Assembly (NCBI GenBank): GCA_023091735.1
Contig: JALKBU010000051.1
Location: forward strand, 1-64,000
Source of the DNA: Trichomonas tenax
Taxonomy: Eukaryota; Parabasalia; Trichomonadida; Trichomonadidae
Direction: 5' to 3'
Length of the DNA: 64,000 nucleotides
Positions 57,512-64,000 of the stretch are shown in pieces. The notes below the pieces were generated by a model, which worked only from the letters and a program-made list of their open reading frames with translations, did no database searches and was not told the DNA's origin. Made by a program: the position numbers and the translations under genes. Numbering within the stretch: the stretch's first letter is position 1; every line of letters begins with the position of its first letter.

Positions 57512-58921
57512 TTAAAACAACAAATCTATATTTCCAATATCATCAGTAAATTCTGGATGCATTTGGATCACCTTACTTAATGCTTCCTGGATAGATTCTT
57601 TCATTATATCGATGGAATCATTGATAAGATTTTGGTTGATGTTATCTTTGAGGAAAATTCCTTTGGCGATAACCAACAATGATTGAATTGTTGGCTTCAG
57701 CATCAATTTGACTTCTAATGGCGTATACGATCTTAATTCATCATTGGTGATTTGCTCTAAATTCATCACTTGCTGCAGCGCAGGAATATATTTAACGAAA
57801 ACTTCTTTGACAAAAGTCTGGTTGCGGAGCCTGATTATCTGACGTGTGAAGCCCAATATCGATTCGTGGCTGATTATGTTATAAAGCTTAATCATTATTG
57901 AAGAATAATCATCGTCGGAGAAGTTCGAAACAACATTGCAAAGTTCTGTGAATTTTGCGGTAAATTTCAAGTTCATTTTCTTGAATGTGTCTAATTGCGT
58001 GGCCGGTATTTTCGGGAAATTATCTATCAGCAACGTCGTGATAGTGATAAGAGGAGCAATTATCGTGATAAGAGCATCTTCAACATCCTTTGGATTTAAT
58101 TTTGTATCAGGAGCAACAAAATCACATGAATCAAATAACTCAATTACCCTTGGATAAAAGAGAGTTAACAGAACATGGAATTGCGTTGATAATCTCGATG
58201 AGTCGTGTAATTCTGATAATTTAACAATCTGCGAATAAACACAGCAGGCAGTTATCGGATCCGTAAGCGAATGCAAAATTGACAATGTGCTATTGTAAAT
58301 CGACTGTGTTAACTCGGTATAATTTTTCTTGAAAAATTCTTCCGAAATAATTAATGGCAACTCTTCCTCCATCGATTTGCATATGTAGTATATATCGTTG
58401 TACACTTTGCAGATCTGAAATTCTATGCGATCTGAATATTTATCCCAATTTTCGAATTTTGGATCTATAATTAGATTCCTATCATTAAGCGATGTGAATT
58501 TAATGCCAGGAGCGCTTTGATTACCTTTGAAAACGAGTTGAATGTTTGTCAATTTTTTAATTACCGGTGTTTTATATCTATTTAAGTAAAATGTCTCTAT
58601 ATCTGTAGCTAGTTTCTGATCTACTTTTTGAACAAATCCATAAAGATATTGATTCATGTGAAGAATAATTTTATCATAATTTTCATTAATGTAAAATGCC
58701 TGAATCTTTTGAAGGATCTGTTGTAACATTTCGTAAAACTTTTGTTTTTCTGCTTTATCGCACTTTCCTTTTGAATAATATCTATACGTTTCAAATGTTT
58801 CATTAATAAAGTGACTTGTAAGCTCATCTTCTATTTTTGAGTTTACATACGCATGGAATTGTTCGGCAGTAATCAGTGGTTCATTGTTTCCTTTGCCAAA
58901 TAAAGATTTGAACATTTCCAT
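57512..58921 (-). CDS. Unrecognised 469-residue helical protein
   Basis: I do not recognise it. The protein is mainly alpha-helical with no membrane segment. The start (MEMFKSLFGKGNNEP) is amphipathic. Long helices occur at about 60-130 and 260-330, and again near the C-terminus, which ends in an acidic-hydrophobic EFTDDIGNIDLLF segment. Helical tethering-complex subunits look broadly similar, but I see no diagnostic motif. TGTCATGTAAAT at 59,002-59,013 is a recurrent element about 80 bp upstream. Confidence 0.6.
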   Translation of the reverse strand: MEMFKSLFGKGNNEPLITAEQFHAYVNSKIEDELTSHFINETFETYRYYSKGKCDKAEKQKFYEMLQQILQKIQAFYINENYDKIILHMNQYLYGFVQKVDQKLATDIETFYLNRYKTPVIKKLTNIQLVFKGNQSAPGIKFTSLNDRNLIIDPKFENWDKYSDRIEFQICKVYNDIYYICKSMEEELPLIISEEFFKKNYTELTQSIYNSTLSILHSLTDPITACCVYSQIVKLSELHDSSRLSTQFHVLLTLFYPRVIELFDSCDFVAPDTKLNPKDVEDALITIIAPLITITTLLIDNFPKIPATQLDTFKKMNLKFTAKFTELCNVVSNFSDDDYSSIMIKLYNIISHESILGFTRQIIRLRNQTFVKEVFVKYIPALQQVMNLEQITNDELRSYTPLEVKLMLKPTIQSLLVIAKGIFLKDNINQNLINDSIDIMKESIQEALSKVIQMHPEFTDDIGNIDLLF

Positions 58922-59222
58922 TTTTTAATATTATTTTATTTACAAAGACCCGTTTTAGTTTAATTGAGTTGGATTTAACCCCCTCAAATTACCAATATTT
59001 CTGTCATGTAAATTACAAAATGATTTGTAATTAAACATTCCTTCTAAACTAAATTTCAAAAATCGAGTTCATCATGAAACGCAATTTAAAAATGTTGTTC
59101 TTCAGATGTAATCCTCGAAGTCAGTTTTGTTTTGGAATGACATAAGTTGTAATTTTTGCAGTAAATTTTGAAGTAACATCTCGAAAAAAACATAATTTAT
59201 TTGTAATAAACATAAAACAATT
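58922..59222. other. Spacer between unknown helical gene and VPS16
   Basis: This spacer of about 300 bp holds the recurrent element TGTCATGTAAAT at 59,002-59,013 on the left, near the helical gene's start. No gene is seen. Confidence 0.4.
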
Positions 59223-61601
59223 CTAAAAGTTTGAAAGCTTGAATTTTTCAAATGCTTTGATCATCTTGTTGTCATTAACTGTCTTTGCATATATCAATGC
59301 TTCATCTGTAAGTTTGCTCTTCAACTGAGCATTCAACATGTTCAAGAATCGAACAACGAGATACTCACATCTGTAGAATAATAGCATATCCATTATTTCT
59401 GCTGGACTAATGTGCTTTGAACTTTGCTCATCTCTTACAAATTTGTCGAACAAATCCATAGATTTGTTCTTGATAATAGACCTGAGTTTAGAAAACTCAA
59501 CCTCTCTATTGGATAGTTTTAATCGATTTGCAATCTTTTCGACAATTTCGACTTTTCCATTGGCATAGCATGCGTTAATACACTGCCTCGGAGAAAGAAC
59601 ATCACCTGCTGGTGCTAAGTTACCAAGTTGGACATTGATATAATTCTGCAAGCTAAAGAATTCGTTGTATTTTGACATGAAACATTTTTCTAAAATATAA
59701 TTCATTTGTTTTTCCTGCTTTCCATATTTTCCTAGCTCAAATATCGATGACATTAATGTTTCAACGATAATAGGATTTTTGTCTTTGTCGACGAGTCCGT
59801 GCTCGATAATTTTGAAGATGTCAACATCACTCTTGCGATATCCATCTTGTCCTTTCGCCATTTCAAGAATTTTCGCTGAATCTATTGATCTGGAGTTATC
59901 CTGAGTCTTCGGAGTGTCTTGATACTTAATGAAACGTGAATCAATCTTATACCGCATAAAACTAAAATAATTTCTAAACAAAACATTATCAATTAAATCA
60001 TTTGTAATATTTGCACTTGTTATTAAATAATGTAGTATAGCATAGCCATTTTCTGACGTCAATGCAACTTCCTTCGCCTTCATTCTGAGCTTGTCGACGC
60101 GTGTAAGCATTATAACTTTCTGAACAGGCTCTTTAGTTGCGCAAATAATTTGTTTAATTTTGTCAGGATCCATTTTTAATTCTATACACTTTGTGACGAT
60201 CTTTTTCAAAGAGAATTCAGGATGACGTTCTATTATCTCGCATATTGTTCTTATGTGATCAGCTCTGTTCTTCATAATGTTTGAAATGACCCATTTTTCA
60301 GCTATTTCATGACGTTTAATTCCTAAAAAGTCGCTCATGTGTTCACACAATTTGAAGAAGCTCAAATGCGCTAATCTCTTAAACAACTGATTGCTTATAT
60401 CTTCTAAAACTTCCGGAGTTAAACACATTCCAACATCATCACCATTCAAAATATTTAATATACGGAGAAATTCAACTGTTTGCGTGAATTCAGTTGCTCC
60501 AGCTGTAGGATCTGTCGCACGAAGGAAAGAAGCGATGTGAAGGTATATTACCTGATATTCCTTAAGCAGTGACTCTTTCGCGGCATCAATAAACAATGTA
60601 ATTTCATCAACTGATGCATTGTCGTGACCTGAATAAAAATCGATGCTGTGTTCTCTAAACTTCGAATAGCATTCATATATTCTCTTGCAACCTGGTGTAG
60701 AAAGTTTTCCAATAGAGTCTGGAATGTTGGTATAAAGATATAATCCTTTTGGTGTATAAACTCTTATGCACTTATAATCATCAACCATTGCTAAAACTTT
60801 AAACCTTTTATCGATGTATGTGTGATCATTTGATATGAGTATTTGCTCCCCTGTGTTGAGAACACAGAAGAGAATATCATCATTCAGCCAGCCGCCAGTT
60901 ATTGCGGTATAATTATATGTATATTCGTTTTTACTTTTAATGTTGGGCGATACATTTTTGATATAAATTGCTGAATTTGTAAATATTGCAACTCGTGAAA
61001 TTCCAATGCCAGTAATGATATTTGTGATTTTTTCTTTTTCTGTCTTAAAAATACTCGTCAAAGATTGAGGATATCGCACAAACACTTCACCCTTCACTGC
61101 AAATATAAAGACTCCAATTTCTGCATTTTGCAATTTGCAAATTTGAGGTGAATCTGTGACTGCTTGGTTCTTAGTTATTGCCATATCCTCGAAGCTGAAG
61201 AACTTTATAAAAGTATTGTTGACAACGTAAGTAAAACCGAGATAATTTTGTGAATAGCAATTGATTTCTATATTTGGTTCGTTAAAGTATGATTTTCTAA
61301 CTCCATTTGGAGAATATGAAACAATGGTGCCATTTTTCAGTAAAAATACAATATATGATTTCGAAGTGAATCCAACTTGCAAAACTGGTGATTCTAAATC
61401 GAATGATGCTGTAACACATATCTTTTTACCCGTATTTGAATATATTGTATACGATAATTTCGAATAATTTGTTGGAACTAAAATTAATCCTCCATAATAT
61501 CCAAAAACAGACCTATTAATATCATTTTCAAAAGGAAGGTACTCATATCTGTGAAGGAGAGTTCCTAAATTCCATTTGAGTTGTTCATTCCAAGGAAGCA
61601 T
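59223..61601 (-). CDS. VPS16, core HOPS/CORVET subunit
   Basis: This 792-residue protein resembles VPS16, which with VPS33 tethers and fuses late endosomes and lysosomes or vacuoles. An N-terminal beta-propeller (about 1-310) contains strand-rich repeats. The C-terminal solenoid (about 330-790) matches VPS16_C: a segment around 385-450 (TVEFLRILNIL ... TPEVLEDISNQLFKRLAHLSFFKLCEHM) parallels the DLRVLNAV and [21 protein letters not shown] block of human VPS16, and IAEKWVISNIM follows. Length is near the family's (about 839). In the cell it would act at the endosome-lysosome boundary. Confidence 0.82.
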   Translation of the reverse strand: MLPWNEQLKWNLGTLLHRYEYLPFENDINRSVFGYYGGLILVPTNYSKLSYTIYSNTGKKICVTASFDLESPVLQVGFTSKSYIVFLLKNGTIVSYSPNGVRKSYFNEPNIEINCYSQNYLGFTYVVNNTFIKFFSFEDMAITKNQAVTDSPQICKLQNAEIGVFIFAVKGEVFVRYPQSLTSIFKTEKEKITNIITGIGISRVAIFTNSAIYIKNVSPNIKSKNEYTYNYTAITGGWLNDDILFCVLNTGEQILISNDHTYIDKRFKVLAMVDDYKCIRVYTPKGLYLYTNIPDSIGKLSTPGCKRIYECYSKFREHSIDFYSGHDNASVDEITLFIDAAKESLLKEYQVIYLHIASFLRATDPTAGATEFTQTVEFLRILNILNGDDVGMCLTPEVLEDISNQLFKRLAHLSFFKLCEHMSDFLGIKRHEIAEKWVISNIMKNRADHIRTICEIIERHPEFSLKKIVTKCIELKMDPDKIKQIICATKEPVQKVIMLTRVDKLRMKAKEVALTSENGYAILHYLITSANITNDLIDNVLFRNYFSFMRYKIDSRFIKYQDTPKTQDNSRSIDSAKILEMAKGQDGYRKSDVDIFKIIEHGLVDKDKNPIIVETLMSSIFELGKYGKQEKQMNYILEKCFMSKYNEFFSLQNYINVQLGNLAPAGDVLSPRQCINACYANGKVEIVEKIANRLKLSNREVEFSKLRSIIKNKSMDLFDKFVRDEQSSKHISPAEIMDMLLFYRCEYLVVRFLNMLNAQLKSKLTDEALIYAKTVNDNKMIKAFEKFKLSNF

Positions 61602-62309
61602 CCTTGGTAATGCAGAAAAATAAATGATTTTTTGTAAACATCAAAAAAGAAGAATAGGTTTGATATTAAAAATGATTCACGCGCAGATAATAAAAGTTTG
61701 AAAATTACATTCGTTTTTGGCACTTCATTATAGTACCAAATGACTGTACATATCCCACATAAGCTCTTTCAAGTAATTAGAATTGTCAATAAGATTTCAA
61801 TGTTATCAATTTCAATTATCAACAAAGATTAAGTGTTAATCATATTTACAATGTGTTAATTTTACATACAACTCAAGGGAAACTGTTTTGAATTAGTGTG
61901 TTCTCTTGAACACATAGTTTAAATGAATAACCTAATACCTTTTTAAAGATAAGAATGATTATATCATAAATGTTCATGCTATGTAACACTTACGTTCGGA
62001 TGCAAAATTGATATATAAATCAAATATATGAAATTCTTGACAAAAGTAACATATTTTGAAAAGTTTACAAAAAAAACTTTTCTAAAATGGTTCACTTTTG
62101 TATCAAGAATGGAAATATTCCATAATAATCGTTCTTAATGAAAATTTATTTTTAAATTCGAATGCACTTAAATTGCGTTTCGATTTTTGCTATATGATTT
62201 GTTCATTTCCAATCTTTTGAGATGATTTTATTATTTTGTCATGTAAAATAATATTATTTGTCAAAAATTATTCTTAGTCAAAAAAAGCTAGAAAATGTGA
62301 CAATTAATT
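61602..62309. promoter_or_regulatory. Divergent spacer upstream of WD-repeat gene
   Basis: This 708-bp spacer lies between VPS16 and the WD-repeat gene. TTTGTCATGTAAA at 62,235-62,247 is a recurrent element about 63 bp upstream of the WD ATG, followed by ATTTGTCAAAAAT. The rest is AT-rich; no gene is seen. Confidence 0.4.
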
Positions 62310-63236
62310 ATGTCGCTTCGTGTTCTGAAGGGACTTTCAGTGAACGATGACAGCATCACAGCTCTTCACTGGGGAAGCTTAGGCCTTGTCGCTGGATCTG
62401 TCGTCGGAGATGTTTTTGTTTGGCCAAAAGATGTCTCGATTAATGGTGGATTATGTCATTTAGGCGACAATCAGATCTACCACAATCAGACAATGGCCAT
62501 AACTTCATTGGCATCACTCGGAAATTATGTTTTCTCAATTTCTCTTGATGAATCAATTTTCGTAACAGAAGTTATCAATCCTTTAACATCAGGTGAAGAT
62601 GTAACTCAAGGACTGAAGACAGGTCAAAGAATTTTATCTGAAATTAAGGAACCATTTGGAATTCAAGCAATTGAAAAACTCGGTTTGATCATCATTTCCA
62701 CACTTCAGGGTTATATTTACGTTGTAGATAAAGATTTCAAGATTAAAGCTAAATCTCAAATCATGAATTCTGAGATTGTTTCATTATCAGTTCATGGAGC
62801 GTCAAATCGCGGTGCTATTATTGACACTAGAGATTTAATCATGTTCGATCTTACAACACTCGAAATATTAAAGCGTTTAACAATTACTGCTGATAATTGC
62901 GACTGCGTTTGCTTCTCAACAGATGGACTTTCAATTCTTGTTACAACTACAGAAGGAACACTTAGAATTGTCGACTCTGTATCATTTAAAGAAGTTGGTT
63001 GCCAGATGTTCGATATTGGTGAATTAAATGATGTCATGCCTATTAACTACGGTAAGAGATATATTATAGCTGGTAGTGAAGGCAAAGTTGGTGTCTTTAA
63101 TCTTAATAAAATGATTAAAGAAAATGGCTTGAAAGTTGGTACAAGTATGATGAAATCTGTTGCTGTACAAGAAGAGGAAATGAAGATTGCCGTTGCTGGT
63201 GGCGATAACATGATCAATCTTCTTGATTTTGATTAA
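62310..63236 (+). CDS. WD40-repeat-like beta-propeller protein (SKI8/WDR61-like?)
   Basis: This 308-residue protein has about seven beta-propeller blades and no membrane segment. The start (VNDDSITALHWG, then GLVAGSVVGDVFVWPK) resembles the opening of WDR61/Ski8 proteins, and length (about 305) is the same. Blades end in degenerate WD dipeptides, such as FVWPKD and FDLTT. Ski8 acts in the SKI exosome-cofactor complex and in PAF1-linked transcription. The similarity is weak, so other WD scaffolds are possible. Confidence 0.6.
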   Translation: MSLRVLKGLSVNDDSITALHWGSLGLVAGSVVGDVFVWPKDVSINGGLCHLGDNQIYHNQTMAITSLASLGNYVFSISLDESIFVTEVINPLTSGEDVTQGLKTGQRILSEIKEPFGIQAIEKLGLIIISTLQGYIYVVDKDFKIKAKSQIMNSEIVSLSVHGASNRGAIIDTRDLIMFDLTTLEILKRLTITADNCDCVCFSTDGLSILVTTTEGTLRIVDSVSFKEVGCQMFDIGELNDVMPINYGKRYIIAGSEGKVGVFNLNKMIKENGLKVGTSMMKSVAVQEEEMKIAVAGGDNMINLLDFD

Positions 63237-63337
63237 ATATATATTATATTATTGTAATAGAATTCGAAACTAAGTTCATGAGTTTGAGTTTGGGCTAAGT
63301 ATAAAATCTAATAATAGTTCATAAATTGTTGAAATTT

Positions 63338-63350
63338 TTTGACATGTAAC
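63338..63350 (+). promoter_or_regulatory. Recurrent element upstream of PDI-like gene
   Basis: TTTGACATGTAAC is the reverse form of the element and is followed by TTTGACACTTTCGACAAATT. The same series precedes other genes' ATG here. The position where an ATG would be expected (63,383-63,385) reads ATC. Confidence 0.45.
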
Positions 63351-63451
63351 TTTTTTGACACTTTCGACAAATTTTCCCTCTTATCTCAATAGTTATACAA
63401 AAGTCTCTCGACAGTGAACAATTTTATTCACTTGTTGAGAGCAAAGCTCCA

Positions 63452-64000
63452 ATGATTGTTAGATTTATGTCAGAACATTCAAAAATAAGTGTTCGACTTA
63501 ATCAAGATTGGGAATATTTTTCTCAGCAATATAGAAACGCAACAAATTTAACAGTTTCACATATAAACTGCGGAAAATACAGACGTCTCTGTTTAAAGCT
63601 TGGAGAGTGGGAAACTCCTGCAATTCGTTTATATGTAAATGGAACAGTCAAAAAATATGATGGAGGCATGTCACATGACTCATTGGTATCATGGATCACT
63701 CGAAAAACAGGAGTAAAAAGCCAAGAATTAAATACTCATTTGTTATCTCCAAATAACAAAACGTGGCATGAATTATTCGATACTAAAACATGCATTTTCA
63801 CACTTTTCCATCAAGGAAAAGAAGATGAAACTAAGAAATTATTGAAATTATTCGGACTCACAGCTGATGCATTCCAAAGGGAGAAAGATGTTGCAGTGTG
63901 TGAAATTAATATACAGAAATTCCGCTCTTTCTTCTTTGATTATAAAATTCGAAAATTACCAAGACTTCAACTCAACGTAAATGGTGAAGAAATACTATAT
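63452..64000 (+). CDS. PDI-like protein with degenerate thioredoxin domains, 3' partial
   Basis: The frame runs off the right edge; 183 codons are visible from the ATG at 63,452. Residues 1-65 form a thioredoxin-like domain: MIVRFM is the first central strand, then NLTVSHINCGKYRRLC, then PAIRLYVNGTVKKYDGG with the cis-Pro segment. A second such domain starts near 80. The CxxC site is absent: FMSEHSKIS stands where FYAPWCGHCK is usual, and domain 2 has LFHQGKEDE there. It may be a redox-inactive ER chaperone. The frame stays open upstream to 63,359 and encodes the missing first strand and helix (about residues -24 to -1), but there is no ATG, so the true start is unresolved. Confidence 0.65.
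   Translation, partial: MIVRFMSEHSKISVRLNQDWEYFSQQYRNATNLTVSHINCGKYRRLCLKLGEWETPAIRLYVNGTVKKYDGGMSHDSLVSWITRKTGVKSQELNTHLLSPNNKTWHELFDTKTCIFTLFHQGKEDETKKLLKLFGLTADAFQREKDVAVCEINIQKFRSFFFDYKIRKLPRLQLNVNGEEILY

Noticed and set aside
1..64000. tRNA, rRNA or CRISPR arrays
   Set aside because: I scanned for T-arm motifs (GGTTCGAATCC-like), cloverleaf partners and regularly spaced direct repeats and found none that hold up.
1..64000. Spliceosomal introns of the Trichomonas type
   Set aside because: I did not see the GTATGT with ACTAACACACAG pair anywhere. Unresolved starts of the formin and PDI-like genes leave room for short introns, which I cannot prove.

Overview
The window looks like nuclear DNA of an anaerobic protist, most likely a parabasalid related to Tritrichomonas or Trichomonas. 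The evidence is AT-rich spacers, about thirty compact genes with no convincing intron, a 24 kDa NADH dehydrogenase (NuoE-type) subunit with a short basic N-terminal leader like those that target hydrogenosomes, a FAM184 coiled-coil protein, asparagine-rich beta-helix surface proteins with one C-terminal membrane helix, and TAAA motifs at or just after many stop codons. The assignment rests on these traits only. I had no marker gene or database search.

Layout. 0-13.3 kb: branchpoint-binding protein SF1 (-), MYST acetyltransferase (-), P4-ATPase flippase (+), a decayed beta-helix surface-protein copy (+), hydrogenosomal NuoE-like protein (-), an unknown protein (-) and coatomer delta (+). 13.3-17.0 kb is a gene desert with a 61-bp tandem repeat and degenerate inverted repeats. 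17-36.2 kb: VHS-domain protein (-), diaphanous-type formin (-), FAM184-like protein (+), thiamine pyrophosphokinase (+), SANT plus U-box protein (-), coiled-coil protein (-), diacylglycerol kinase (+), ribosomal protein L10a/uL1 (-) and a ricin-B-like/double-C2 protein (-). 36.2-39.97 kb is a second desert holding a 279-bp foldback element. 40-64 kb: xanthine dehydrogenase (+), signal peptidase subunit SPC22/23 (+), HUS1 (-), Grp170-like ER Hsp70 (+), helical-repeat protein (+), Frag1/DRAM-like membrane protein (-), two beta-helix surface proteins (- and +) around an APC7-like TPR protein (-), an unknown helical protein (-), VPS16 (-), a WD-repeat-like protein (+) and a PDI-like protein that runs off the right edge (+).

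Function. There is no operon. Housekeeping genes for membrane traffic and the ER (COPI delta, VHS, VPS16, flippase, SPC22/23, Grp170-like) are mixed with RNA, chromatin and cell-cycle genes. The strongest signal that no gene explains is a 13-nt element, consensus TTTAC(A/G)TG(T/G)CAAA. It occurs in either orientation, often as pairs or triplets about 19-22 bp apart, and usually within about 100 bp of a start codon. It is my best candidate for a shared promoter element.

Several long open frames begin at GTG or TTG and were re-started at the first sensible ATG (xanthine dehydrogenase, Grp170-like, helical-repeat and coiled-coil proteins). Two genes, the formin and the PDI-like protein, have coding frames that continue upstream with no usable ATG.
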